Assembly (NCBI RefSeq): GCF_000003605.2 | Contig: NW_003108580.1 | Location: 671,327 to 696,458 of the forward strand | Direction: 5' to 3' | DNA length: 25,132 nucleotides | From: Saccoglossus kowalevskii | Taxonomy: Eukaryota > Hemichordata > Enteropneusta > Harrimaniidae | In this document: positions 1 through 15,109 of the stretch, piece by piece | How positions within the stretch are numbered: the first letter of the stretch is position 1 | How the letters are laid out: every line of letters begins with the position of its first letter | Program-made: the position numbers and the translations under genes | The notes under the pieces: generated by a model | What the model was told of the DNA's origin: nothing | Database searches by the model: none | What the model saw: the letters and a program-made list of their open reading frames with translations, nothing else

Positions 1-160
1 TTCCTTTATCACAACTTTAAAAAAAATTGTTACGCGCTAATATTATATGCAAATTTTAACGCGCGTTGTAGACACGCCCTAATCTAAAATAGGGTGTGTC
101 TACATCGCGCGTTAAAATTTACATATAAAATTAGCGCGTAACAAAATTGTGATGAAGGAA
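1..160. repeat. Foldback (MITE-like) palindromic element
   Basis: The left arm starts TTCCTTTATCACAA and the right arm ends TTGTGATGAAGGAA. The two arms are reverse complements over most of their length, including the GTTACGCGCTAAT, TTTTAACGCGCG and GTAGACACGCCCTA blocks, around a short AT centre near 82-90. The left arm has a few extra A residues. No coding capacity is visible. This is the form of a non-autonomous foldback DNA element. Target-site duplications cannot be judged because the left end coincides with the window edge. Confidence 0.8.
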
Positions 161-516
161 AGAGTGGTATAAACAAAGATCAGTGATTACTTGAAATCGA
201 TACCAGGAAAGGGGTAAAAAAAAAGTTATATAACATTTTATTATTTAATAATTTATTAAAATACACAAGTTTGTTCAACTCCCTGTGATGTTAGATAAGA
301 TTTTCATTCATTCATTTATGTATTGACCGAAACACCAAAGTTTGTAGTATGACTTCAATCGGGAACCGCTCAATCCCATGGATTGCACCAAAGAATCATG
401 GGACACTATTGTTTATGTTGTTTACAAAGTTAATCTATCTTTTGTTATCCATGGTAATTTTAATCTAGGAAGTAAATTTGTTGTGAGAATAGGCTTAACT
501 GAAAGTGCCCCTTTAA
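161..516. other. Intergenic or intronic AT-rich spacer
   Basis: No gene is seen. The missing tail exon of the gene at 1273-2575 was searched for here on the minus strand. The best acceptor-like site leads to a stop after one codon and no proline-rich tail is encoded. The plus ORF that starts near 378 runs into the minisatellite and has no family features. Confidence 0.5.
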
Positions 517-1272
517 GTGTATGTACCGTTACGTGTATTAAATACGCATTATCATCCACAAGATGTATACTCGTAACGTACATTGAATACGGTTTTGTAA
601 CCTTACGTGATGTATACTCGTTACGTGTATTAAATACGCATTATCCCCCACGAGATGAATACTCGTAACGTATATTGAATACGGTTTTGTAACCTTACGT
701 GATGTATACTCGTGACGTGTATTAAATACGCATTATCCCCCACGAGATGAATACTCGTAACGTATATTGAATACGGTTTTGTAACCTTACGTGATGTATA
801 CTCGTGACGTGTATTAAATACGCATTATCCCCCACGAGATGTATACTCGTAACGTATATTGAATACGGTTTTGTAACCTTACGTGATGTATACTCGTTAC
901 GTGTATTAAATACGCATTATCCCCCACGAGATGAATACTCGTAACGTATATTGAATACGGTTTTGTAACCTTACGTGATGTATACTCGTTACGTGTATTA
1001 AATACGCATTATCCCCCACGAGATGAATACTCGTAACGTATATTGAATACGGATGTGTAACCTTACATGATGTATACTCGTTACGTGTATTAAATACGCA
1101 TTATCCCCCACGAGATGTATACTCGTAACGTATATTGAATACGGTTTTGTAACCTTACGTGATGTATACTCGCAACAATACGTATTGTTACCTTACGCGA
1201 TGTATACTCGTAACAATACGTATTGTAACCTTACGTGATGTATACTCGTAACAATACATATTGTAAACTTAC
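517..1272. repeat. 92-bp minisatellite with a 46-bp dimer substructure, plus a 38-bp variant block
   Basis: The TTATCC anchor recurs at 641, 733, 825, 917, 1009 and 1101, exactly 92 bp apart, with a diverged copy before it. Each unit is two related halves of about 46 bp, both carrying GATG(T/A)ATACTCGTAACGT-like text. From about 1165 the array changes to roughly three 38-bp units (TTACGTGATGTATACTCGTAACAATACGTATTGTAACC type). The array ends directly at the splice donor of the membrane exon of the gene at 1273-2575. On the transcribed minus strand every unit contains CACGTAAGG, which resembles a 5' splice site. Confidence 0.93.
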
Positions 1273-2575
1273 GTGAAGTTATAATATCAACTCTTTTTCT
1301 CTTCTGCGACCTTTTTGTGCTGCTAGCACACATGATGATAACAATAATAACCACGACAACAATTATTAACACACCAATCAGTATTCCAACCATTATACTG
1401 GACCTTCAAATATAAATATTAAGCATATTGAGTTAATTTTGCCATATTTAATGTTATTTTTTTGTTCGTAAGAGAACGCGTATTTTGTCCAGTATTTGTG
1501 TTCATTTCAGCTTGTTTTGACAAGCACAAATAAAGTAATTTACAATATACAAGTGGCTTTAACAAATAAAATCACAATTTATATAGTCAAGTGAACTTTA
1601 ACCCCTCCAAATATTAAATAAGCTACTGATTTGACATGTCCAGCAGACACTATCAAAAGTACGCACCAAAAGCTTTCAAAAGATAACGTCTTGTTGGTGC
1701 CAGTATGTTGCACGGCTCATTTACAAGTGACAGCGACACCAAGCCATATCTTATGTTTGCCATACTTACATTGGCGATGGCAATATCACGTCGTCATCTT
1801 GGAATTTGGCAGTTAGCCAAGTAATGTAATCACAACAATATTTATAATTATAAGTACCACAGCAGTATTTATCATCGTCCCAATCATCCTGAATAATGCT
1901 GGGACAGTCAAAGCCATTCTTTTGGTTTCCCAAGATATCAACGTAACCAGTACAGCGGTCGTTTTTTGCCTCTGTTGAATAGACAATTGTACGAGTAAAT
2001 AGTTCATTTATGAATTTAAAGTGAAACTGTAGATCACGTGGGGTCCCTGAAAGTATATTATGATGGCGTAATAACAAACCGCACTATTCGTAAATAGATT
2101 CGAAATTATAGCCAAACAGTGTGACCAACCTCGTAAACATGTTTAAAAAGCTACATGCAATTTTGGCGAATTTGACTCGTGCATGAATTAACCAAATTTT
2201 GATTTAGATAAAGTGTCAACAATCTCATTGTGAGAATATACTTTATTTTAAATTAGTGACATCTTGAATTAGCGAAATTACAGATTAGCTAAATTAACAT
2301 GTTTTACAGTATACTGTCCTTATTTAGACTGTAAAATTGTAAATTTAAAAATTAGGAGATATCTACCCACTAGGTATTTATTCAGTAACTACTACAATAA
2401 AGCAGCATCAAGCGAATGATTATATTAGGGAGTAGCTGACCTATTCATTGCAATCTACTACTGTAACGGGTTAAATATATTCGCTCTGAGCGAAGTTGGA
2501 CCTAAATTCGATGTATGACTTACCTTTTACGACAACTAAGATGCAGACCATCGCCACAAACAATATATTAGTCAT
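1273..2575 (-). CDS. Shisa-like (STMC6) single-pass membrane protein 1, 3'-partial
   Basis: Three exons are recognised on the minus strand: 2524-2575, 1770-1971 and 1273-1397, joined by GT-AG introns of 552 and 372 bp with phases 1 and 2. The last exon ends in a phase-1 donor. Exon 1 gives a signal peptide (MTNILFVAMVCILVVVK; an in-frame upstream Met exists but adds charged residues). Exon 2 gives the ectodomain with C-x15-C-P-x12-CCG-x6-CC, including NGFDCP, KYCCGT and KYCCDY. Exon 3 gives a strongly hydrophobic helix (GILIGVLIIVVVVIIVIIM) followed by a basic stop-transfer segment (KRSQKRKRV). The 126 codons seen are normal for the family without the tail. The tail exon must lie left of the window or in unrecognised sequence. 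The role is inferred from the family: a membrane adaptor at the cell surface or in endomembranes. The ligand is unknown. Confidence 0.8.
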
Positions 2576-3865
2576 CTTTTGGACTTGACTGTGTCGTTGC
2601 CTCCGAAGAGAGACCACCAAAACAACAGTTTTTCTACGCACAAAATACGCCAATCAACATCTGTGTCACGACATGTAATTGGCTAACAACTTGCATTCAC
2701 GTGCGTATAGACCAATTACTGGAACTGTATTCACACCGCTGCAAACCCACCTGGTTTACAAAGGAACATTTTATGTTGGTATCCAATGTCGCTTGAGAAT
2801 ACTTAACCATAAAAATAACCGTCAATAAAATCACCTTAATGAGTGCATATATTGGACAAACTGAGAAAGACGTGATCAAAGTTGCTATCAGTCCGAGACA
2901 CTTGAATCATTCGTTCCCGTTATGTAGAATGATATGCCAAACATAAATACAATCCAGATTGTTCTATTTTATCTATGGGTAAGTATGTATTTTAATTTAC
3001 CGAAATGTACTGAAGTTGACCCAGGTTTCAAACCTTTTTTATGCTTAAACCGATCGGGCAATTGTTAGGTCATATTTAATATATTTTACTTCTTATAGAC
3101 ATGATGTACATTTAAAAAAAATGTGGGATGAACATCAGATTATATAATGGTGAATGAGTTGCCCCACCTCTTCCAAAATGGAGCTGTCTAGAATATTTGT
3201 ATTGATTATAGCTGGTCGGAATTTATAGGCGGTCACCGTGACTGTAAGTGTGAATTATTTAACGAACAGCCGTTATTTGGTTTAAATTGTTTTTATTTTG
3301 TACAAAAATGTAAATGAGTCAGCGTGTAACAGTAATTATATGGTTACATGAATACAAATGTATAAATAAGTTCGTTAAATATGCAAAATAGTCCGCGTTT
3401 TATTTACGCTTAAAGCAGAGATATATATTTCATAGTCTAGTATTTTGACGAACCAGCATATTTGTGTGAAATTGAGCACATCGCAACAATGCAAGAAGAA
3501 ACGCCGCAATGTTTTTATGCAAGTCCATTTATATTCCCCCCCTGTCCATTATATTCACTACAGTGGAACCGGGCGGCATTGTGTCTAGTTATCATATTCC
3601 AGTAGCCTTTGCAACTAATAATAGTTATATTAATGATGAAATTACCATGTCAAAACGACAGAAGGCTGAACAACGTCAATCAATTAATTCGGTTCAAGTG
3701 AAAATAATACTGTAAATGTGCTGATTATTGCGTCACACCTTGAATAATAAGCTTTTATATTGATGAAATATCGAAGCAGTATAAAAGGGGTTCATGTCCA
3801 TACTTAATTTACAATGTTTAGACAAGTGCATCGACACAGCGTGAACACTATACCCCGGATGTGGA
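2576..3865. other. Intergenic spacer between Shisa-like genes 1 and 2
   Basis: AT-rich sequence that holds the promoter side of gene 1 and the 3' flank of gene 2. No supported coding exon is seen. A minus ORF at 2697-2879 has a hydrophobic N terminus, but no splice donor or cysteine pattern ties it to the family. No canonical AATAAA signal was seen on the minus strand close to the gene 2 stop. Confidence 0.4.
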
Positions 3866-5669
3866 CTAAACAATACGCATTGGTCTGGTTGTATATGGCG
3901 GAGGTAATTGCGCATGGAAAAAGTCGGTTTGTAGTTGTTCTTCTTGCTGTTGCCTTTCATGTTGTTGTTGTTGTTGTTGTTGCAATGGCGGTGGTGACGG
4001 CAATGGCGCAGTTGGTGGAATCGGTGACGTATGTTGCTGATGTTGTTGTTGCTGTGGCGACGGGGATATATGTTTCTCTTGTTGCTGTTCACACATTGGT
4101 GAACTTAAAGTTGACACATGCAGTTGTCGGTAAGGAGATCCTTGTAGCTGTTCCATCGTGATGTTGGCCGTACAACCAGATGCTGGTGAGGCTTCATGTT
4201 CTAGGGAAAAAACATCACGAACGTGAAATGATGGCTAGAATGTAACTAACGAACGAAACAGTTGTTTACAGTTGCATTGTGGTCATCAGAAATTAACATC
4301 TATTGTGATAATAAATTAAATGAATTTTCAAAGAATTCAAAATCGTTATGAAATAACAGGCTTGTCCCAAGATGTTTTGAAACGAATCGTAGAGGATGTA
4401 GAAACAATATTCTATTTTTTTTACTTACGGATAATTGCAGACGTGTCGGACGAGGATGAAGAACAGCAGATCCCGGTGTAGATAAGGACACCCGCAATTG
4501 TAATAGTAATGACAACGATGAATCCAAAAACACCACATATTATACCAATTATAACTCCAACGCTATACAATATAAAACATACAAAAAATTACAGACTGTA
4601 ATAAAATAGATTATAATAGTATGTAATTCATCATTAAACATTGGAGTAATTAGAATACATACTCAACAACCCCTTCTTCTTCCTCTGTAGAACCATGGAA
4701 GCCATTAAACATGTGCGTGGAAGTTATGTTATCAGCGATATTGTTCCCCGTCAGACCGTTGCCATAGATCCCCTGTGTCGCTTTATTGCTTGTATCTTGT
4801 TCACGTTGATGGTCATCGTAATCACAGCAGTACCGAGTATATGTTTGTCCGCAACAATACATATAATTGGGAGAGTTGTACTCTAGAGGACAAAAGAAAC
4901 CACTCCGCCATACTCCCGCGTTGTCAAGGAAACCAGGACAGTAATACGCATGTACTATGTGAAAAAAACATGGTATGTAGTTGATATATCTCATCGTTAT
5001 ATACATACTACACAATCCGATACTAGTATTCTCAAAACACTCGTATAGCGTATTTCTTCTTCTAATGTGTCACATTTTGCTGGCGTTCGGTCCCCGAATC
5101 TATAATGTCGTCAAATAGTTTTGTGATTTGAAACTTGTACTTTAATTATAATTAAGCTTACGGTGTAACTGAGCTGTGAGTACCATTGTACACATCAACC
5201 GTACCGTACCGGATAGAGAAGCTCACGCAAACAAACAAAACAATACATCACCGTGGATAGAATACACCTCATTAGATTTGCGACGTTTGACCTCATTTCA
5301 ACTCCATATATTTGAGGTAAATTGTGACTCTTCCCGCCCCGCACATTTCGCCATATTTTACAGACATGCCATGTACTATTAACAATTTTGAGGGGATCAT
5401 GTATGGGATTAATTGCCATGATCAATCCCCGAAATAACTACAATCCACACTAGTAAAGCCGATAGTTCCATACACGCATGTTAAGCGTCAGTCTTGTCGT
5501 TACTAATAGACCACAATCATCGGCCTCCGCCATTGTTGGTATTTTTTATGTGATCAACCTAAAGTCTCAGATCGGAAGAAAAATAAAAACACGTTGTTTA
5601 CTTACCCGTCACAGCAAAAAATAATAGTATGCAAACGATCGACATGTTGCCTGAAACCTCAGTGGCCAT
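3866..5669 (-). CDS. Shisa-like (STMC6) single-pass membrane protein 2, complete
   Basis: Four minus-strand exons: 5606-5669, 4663-4954, 4439 or lower bound 4429-4562 (the donor fixes 4429), and 3866-4200. Intron phases are 1, 2 and 1, and the total is 825 nt for 274 aa. The N terminus is a signal peptide (MATEVSGNMSIVCILLFFAV); Met-9 is an alternative start. The ectodomain has C-x15-C-x11-CC-x7-CC (SGFFCP, MYCCGQ, RYCCDY), then an acidic linker with an N-I-T glycosylation sequon and an EEEEG run. The membrane helix VIIGIICGVFGFIVVITIT is followed by CCSSSSSD. The tail exon has a poly-Gln-rich segment, proline clusters, and LPPPY just before the C terminus RPMRIV. LPPPY is a PPxY ligand for WW domains such as those of NEDD4-type ligases. 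PPxY tails are known in the Shisa/WBP1/VOPP1 group, and an adaptor role is inferred. Confidence 0.87.
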
Positions 5670-5700
5670 TTTGGGAAAATGCGTTACAGCACTGGCAGCT

Positions 5701-5710
5701 TATTTATATA
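5701..5710 (-). promoter_or_regulatory. Possible TATA box of Shisa-like gene 2
   Basis: On the minus strand the sequence reads TATATAAATA, about 32-41 bases upstream of the first ATG at 5669. If used, transcription would start only a few bases before the ATG, giving a very short leader and perhaps favouring Met-9. AT-rich DNA makes chance matches common, so this is weak. Confidence 0.3.
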
Positions 5711-6660
5711 TACATGTATTACTCTCACTTCTATACATTCACCGACCATTGGACAATCAGCATCACGTGACATATGTCACCTGGACTTCCTTCTTGTTTT
5801 ATTCGCTCTAAATCACCTGCATTTATGGCAAGGTTCGTTTTATTCAAAAGAACAAGACTGATTGTGTACCGATACTAGTAATTATCAAATACGTGAAGTA
5901 CATTAAAATACGGAAACAAATTCGCGATGAATGTTTTTATGTTTGTGTTTTACTCGCCAACGTATGGCAGGGAGAAGAATGCGCCAGTCTCTTCCATTCA
6001 ATTCAGGCTTTGGTGGAGACGATTTATAACCTTTCCCAGCATGCACTTATTCCCCAGGGAAAAATAAGTGACAGATAGTGTTTAAATTTAAGTATACATT
6101 TTATTTAACGGCTTGGGTTGACATACATTTGATGTACAGGCTCTGGATTTCAACACCAGCACAGAAGTACGAAACGAGCTGATAGACAGACGTATTTATT
6201 GTCAGGAAAACAAACGAGTAATATCAATCTTAATTTTAAAACCCATTTAAAAAGACATATATTAAGTAAAACATTTCAATGACACATTTGATGTTACCAT
6301 GACGATGTGTTAAACTTACAACTGTAATAATACACAACTAACTGTAGATTTGAATTATTTGACATTCAGTCGTGTAGCTGTGCGTTCGTGTTCGTGTGAA
6401 CCCTTTCCATCCACACGTGTATTATTGTAGTTTTGCCTGGATATCGCCCTCTCGTGGCAATATAAGTCAACCCTTGAAATCATCCCCAACTGGCGACATT
6501 GAAGATATGAGTTAGCTACACATCCATATCATGCAGAATGGAGCAAGATTGACGATTATAGAACTCTTAACTGTAATTATAGCGGTGCTCCCCTGCGAGA
6601 CAGGAGAGGGCGCCAAAACTCACATACTGCTAATTAATTTGCATATATGACATATTCTAA
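5711..6660. other. Intergenic spacer upstream of gene 2
   Basis: No gene is seen. It contains several short random ORFs with no motif, low-complexity AT stretches and no recognised repeat. It should include the 5' regulatory region of gene 2. Confidence 0.35.
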
Positions 6661-6829
6661 CATACACACCGAAATAGAACATGTCCTATATGCAATACAA
6701 ACTCATTAGAAGACGAGGAGCATTTTCTTATCAGATGCAAACAATAAAAATAAAGGCTGGATTTATTTAATGAGCCAAGTATGCAAAATTATCAGACAAA
6801 ATGATTATCTTACCAACAAACTAAAATAA
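6661..6829 (+). mobile_element. Relic of a LINE-type reverse transcriptase C terminus
   Basis: The plus strand first encodes HTHRNRTCPIC, then EDEEHFLIRCK, then a stop at 6745-6747. With a +1 shift near 6742 the reading continues NKNKGWIYLMSQVCK up to a stop at 6829. The CPxC...EDExHFLxxC zinc-knuckle-like motif followed by a (F/W)IYLMS segment is typical of the C-terminal end of endonuclease-reverse transcriptase proteins of invertebrate non-LTR retroelements. An in-frame stop immediately upstream and the frameshift show that it is dead. No polymerase core is present. The function is lost. Identification rests on motif recognition only. Confidence 0.55.
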
Positions 6830-6996
6830 TAAGCTAATCAGAGAAATCTGTAAATTGATAACTGATATCATATACGAAAATGTGTCAATTCTTATTCTGT
6901 TGAGATTTTCCTTTATCTTTCTGTCGTTCTGTATTGTCATGTAATCAAAATCCCACTGAGGATACGAGTTCAATTAACAATATATTATTACGTGTG

Positions 6997-7273
6997 CTGT
7001 ACAATATATATATACCTTATACTGTACAATATACCTTATACTGTACAATATACCTTATACTGTACAATATACCTTATACTGTACAATATACCTTATAATG
7101 TACAATATACCTTATACTGTACAATATACATTATACTGTACAATATACCTTATAATGTACAATATACCTTATACTGTACAATATACCTTATACTGTACAA
7201 TATACCTTATAATGTACAATATACCTTATACTGTACAATATACCTTATAATGTACAATATATCTTATAATGCA
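6997..7273. repeat. 19-bp minisatellite (ACCTTATACTGTACAATAT)
   Basis: About 14 tandem copies of a 19-bp unit, with CTGTAC and ATGTAC variants interspersed. Because three units equal 57 bases, all frames repeat every 19 codons, which produces an artefactual long plus ORF. The unit contains the palindrome TGTACA. Confidence 0.95.
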
Positions 7274-8318
7274 CCTGAAATTTCACTCATGATTCATCGA
7301 CTCAAATCCAGACCTCTAAAAACCTGGTACTTTTATTGGGGGTATTATTAGAATCGCATTCTAATTTGCGGGTGACTCTGATAATACGCAGTTGCTAAGA
7401 TACTCACTATGCAATGCAGGCCCACAAAACATATCTCTCTGTGTGATCTCGCGAGAATCCAACAATCATGAGAATACGCTGCGAGAACAAAGAGTTAGAT
7501 GATTTTGCTTCATGGTTTTAGATCACGGGCAGTGCTATACATATTTATAGAAAATACCAAATGTTGATATGTTCCGAAAAGTAACGCCTCTGGCATCTTG
7601 TCATTTGATCTACCAGGAATTCAATGTCAGTTACCATGTACTCGTGTTTGTGGTCTCATATTGGCCAATATCCGAACGAACACTACTCAGTCGGACATTA
7701 TGGTATACATACTACACAAGCGTTAATAAAGATCACAAATACAAACATTGGAATAGACATAAAACAGATTTACAAGAACAGAATGAGATTTTGTAAGTAA
7801 TAAAAATAATAAAATGCAACTGATAAGTATCTTAGATTACCTGACGACATGAACAGTATCACTACATTGAAACACTAAACAACTTGTCTATGAAATAGTA
7901 AATACAACAACGTCATGAAGCCTTGTGTACGAAAGAGGTATGAACACACACAGAACTGCCAAAAGTCTCGTAATATATCGGACCATATCATTTACATGAA
8001 TTATTCATAGGAAATAAAAATATTTCATGCTATACAATCAAATATAACGTTCATAATCCACATCTCTGTAAAGTTCCACGATACCGCAGACATTGGTAGT
8101 TCTCATTCAGGGACTATATTGTGTTATGTCAACAAGAAAGTTCAAATGCAAGCAGAGCTAGTAATGTTAATATGAAAATATGGTCAAGAACACGGCATAT
8201 CGATAAATGAAATAAAAAATCAGCGTTTTCAGCAACTTATTATATATATACATATATATATAGGCCAGTCATTAAACGACATAATTTCATTCATTAATAT
8301 AGAAAACAGTCTTTTACT
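7274..8318. other. Intergenic spacer, including the 3' flank of gene 3
   Basis: No gene is seen. A plus ORF at 7569-7796 lacks recognisable motifs. The part nearest 8318 probably belongs to the 3' UTR of the minus-strand gene that ends at 8411. A short TATATA microsatellite lies near 8240-8262. Confidence 0.35.
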
Positions 8319-8390
8319 ACATCAAATCCGCCTCCCGAGAGGAGGGTTGTCACCACATCAACCCTGCCTCCCAGGGGAAGGATTGTCACT
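8319..8390. repeat. Two 36-bp direct repeats just beyond the gene 3 stop
   Basis: Copies 8319-8354 and 8355-8390 share ACATCAA, CCTCCC and GG(A/G)TTGTCAC. Each carries a small GC-rich stem (CCTCC-cgaga-GGAGG in the first copy). They lie 21-92 bases past the stop codon, within the likely 3' UTR. Any role in the transcript is unknown. Confidence 0.7.
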
Positions 8391-8410
8391 GCAGCAATAT
8401 GACAGCTTAT

Positions 8411-12370
<3,960 letters not shown>

Positions 12371-12468
12371 CTTGTATGTTTGACCTCAATTGTATTGTGA
12401 GAGTTATTATTATTCAGTACGTGTATTGAACGTGCAATTTCAAAAGCGTTTTCTATACAAATGACGTA

Positions 12469-12476
12469 TGACGTCA
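12469..12476. promoter_or_regulatory. CRE-like palindrome TGACGTCA upstream of gene 3
   Basis: A perfect TGACGTCA lies about 100 bases upstream of the first ATG (12370), with a second half site TGACGTA just beside it (12462). This is the consensus for CREB/ATF-type bZIP factors. The location fits a proximal promoter, but use is not shown. Confidence 0.35.
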
Positions 12477-14384
12477 ATCTACCTGTCTACGCATGCCCAC
12501 AATCGACAAAGACAGACGACCATAGCAAGTCATTGTCGTATAATGAAGGGTATTCAGATACGGGTTTCAATTACCGTCATTTAATAAGCACTGAAAAAAA
12601 CATTCCACTTACAATCTACAACACATTCTACGTAGGTAAAGGGAGCGTTATGCTTATTTACATCAACATTCTTGGTATCCACGGAAAGTCTTTCATGTTT
12701 TCATGTATTTAAATGGCCTTTACGGAACAGTTTCGAGTCGCACCCAGTTCGGCCAAGTTTAAAATGACCGCATTCATGTTAATTGACAATATAAGGTTAT
12801 TCGATCATCTTTATATGAAAATTTGTGTACCGAAAACTCTGTATAATGTTGTGTACGACGAAGAACCAGTAAACATGTTGACACTCATATTCAAATAAAT
12901 ATAAATAGATTTATTTATTATATATTTGGAGAAAAAACAACATTTTTTCGATGCAGTTGGCGTAATATTTTTATTTTGTCTTTTTTATATTGAAAATGCT
13001 TTCTCACTCAATATTAGTGTCGTGTTGTCTTTAGTTGTCAAAATCAGGTTCTTCAAATATGTAATTCATACACAATAAATTTTGAAACTGTTTTTTTGTT
13101 TATATGATATATTTACACTGAATTAGGATTGAGTATACTTCACCCTGCCCCAGTCTAAGCCTAATATGAGCTTGTTTAGTCTTAGTTTAACATTCACGTT
13201 ATCATATCTCCGTGTACCAACTGTTTTTAATAATCTAGCATAAAATATTTAAAGAAATGTCGGCGGTATTATTAGCAACGATTTTTGTTCTTTTGCATAC
13301 AGATTGTTAATTTCTAAAGTTAATCACCACATTCTAAGGCAAACAAGCTAATGTTTATTTTTTTATTTTGAGAAGATACGTACAAAGACATTGTCATTGT
13401 GCGTTTTCCATTTGGGATACTGAAGACGTGAACTTGATCAGATTGATTTCATTAAGCAACAACAACAACAACAAAAATAAAATATATTTATACTTTAAAA
13501 ATTTTTTTTAATGAAATTTATATATAAATTACACATCTCCTCACATCATTAACAAATACGACTCTACTTTGCCGCGCCCTTTTTGGTTTTGTGTTTGCTA
13601 CGGCGATGGGAAAGTAATTCAACAGAAGTCTTTGTGATTTACCCAATAGAATAAAATAGAATAGAATACAATAAAGTAGAATATAATACAATATACTACA
13701 ATAGAGTAGAATCTGATATATACGGAATATAGCATTTGCGATCAATTGCATAAAAAGACAAAAATACTAGACACAAAATTAAGAAGGAAAGATAAAACTC
13801 TCTTTTGAGAACACATTTTTGTTAGGGGTTCAGACCACTTTATAGGTCCGATGGTGGGTATGACATTTTAATGACTAAAATATGTTTTATAGATTCAAGT
13901 TAATTATTTCATCTCTAATGTGCTGCGCTGGAAAAGATGCACAGTGAGGGAGGGTCACGTGACGTCCACTGCTAAAGCACCAAACTGTAAGTAGAACCTT
14001 GAAGCTTGTGTTTTAGCTCCATCGTGGGAAGATGACACAATTTACCAATGATTGATGATCAGCAGGATCAACTTTGTTTACACTACAGGGCGTAATACAC
14101 ACCCCGTACAATGCATTTGTGTTCAGTCAAAACGTTGAGACAACAATGTCATTGCATTCAGCCATTGGGTTGGGCGATAAAGGTAAACGAACTATCAAGG
14201 TACTGCAGTACTCAGAATTACCTAAGTTATATATACCTTGGTATATGTTTCTGGCCGAATGTTCTCGAGGACGAGAAGAACCTGTTCGAGTATTTAGCCC
14301 GGGGTACTTAGTTACTTTACGTAGAATTTTCTCTTCAAATCAAACACTGAAATCAACGCGGTTAGGCGAAAATTAACGATGAAC
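12477..14384. other. Intergenic spacer between genes 3 and 4, left part
   Basis: No supported gene. It contains short CAACAA runs near 13458-13475, an (AGAAT)-type low-complexity tract at about 13646-13713, and an isolated TCACGTGA E-box palindrome near 13955. A 100-aa plus ORF at 14074-14376 shows no recognisable domain and was not accepted. Confidence 0.4.
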
Positions 14385-14431
14385 TCACACTCTGTCTATG
14401 ATACAAGTGCCAACGGTACGTACACTCAAAC

Positions 14432-14673
14432 ACACAGGTGTCCCATGAATTGTGGAGCCACCATTGGATTAACTTTTAATATCGTTGAATTAACTTTTAA
14501 TATAGTTGCGATATGAACTCGATTAAAACGCGTTCCTATATAGGGTTGCGTTTTAATTGGAGTTTAATTAAACTCAATTACAATGCAATACAATGGAGAA
14601 TTGCACTTTAATTAAGTTTAATTAAACTAGAGTTGAAGATCCCGTCGCTGAACATAGAAATGTTTGCGAAGCT
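14432..14673. repeat. 240-bp dispersed repeat, copy 1
   Basis: Starts ACACACAGGTGTCCCATGAA and GTGGAGCCACCATTG; contains TATATAGGGTTGC and the palindrome-rich GGAGTTTAATTAAACTC and AAGTTTAATTAAACT, ending CTGAACATAGAAATGT then TTGCGAAGCT at the gap edge. The second copy is at about 15110-15353. Confidence 0.85.
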
Positions 14674-14723
14674 NNNNNNNNNNNNNNNNNNNNNNNNNNN
14701 NNNNNNNNNNNNNNNNNNNNNNN
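14674..14723. other. Assembly gap (50 N)
   Basis: Fifty undetermined bases between repeat copies. The round size suggests a placeholder of unknown true length. The flanking repeats probably caused the break. Confidence 0.99.
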
Positions 14724-14764
14724 TGATACTTACGTACAAAGTTTTATTGAAATATGATGATTAG

Positions 14765-15100
14765 TACTTGAGATATCAGTGGAAAAGCCAAAAATTGAAT
14801 AATCATTATGCAAATTAGGTAATTAATATTGCACAGATTTTTACCCAAAAATAATCAAATCTGTGCATGAGTTCAGAGCATATATTTGTCAAGTTTCATC
14901 AAAATCCAATGAGTGGTTCTTTAGATATCAGTGAAGTCATGGAACAGCTAAAAATCAGCTAATTATCATGCAAATTAGGTAATTAATATGCATGGATTTT
15001 TACCAAAAACTAGTAATCAAATCTGCGCATTGGCTCAGAGCATCTATGCACCAAGTTTCATCAAAAACCAATGTAGGGTTTTTGAGATAGCAGTGGAACA
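14765..15100. repeat. Two-copy tandem of about 152-162 bp
   Basis: AGATATCAGTGGAA-like text recurs at about 14771, 14923 and 15085. Within each unit are CATGCAAATTAGGTAATTAATAT, TTTTTACC, AATCAAATCTG(T/C)GCAT and AAGTTTCATCAAAA. No coding potential. Confidence 0.8.
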
Positions 15101-15109
15101 GATGGACAC

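Noticed and set aside
2697-2879. 60-aa minus ORF with a hydrophobic N terminus
   Set aside because: It resembles a signal anchor, but no donor at the right phase or six-Cys exon follows, and it lies upstream of the complete first exon of gene 1.
3814-4161. 115-aa plus ORF rich in Val and Ala
   Set aside because: It is the antisense shadow of the Gln/Pro-rich tail exon of gene 2 (CAA repeats read as GTT).
5392-5430. Imperfect hairpin GGGGATCATG...CATGATCAATCCCC in intron 1 of gene 2
   Set aside because: The stem is short and interrupted; this is not unusual in AT-rich introns.
14074-14376. 100-aa plus ORF
   Set aside because: No family motif, no splice or promoter support, and it overlaps a second random frame.
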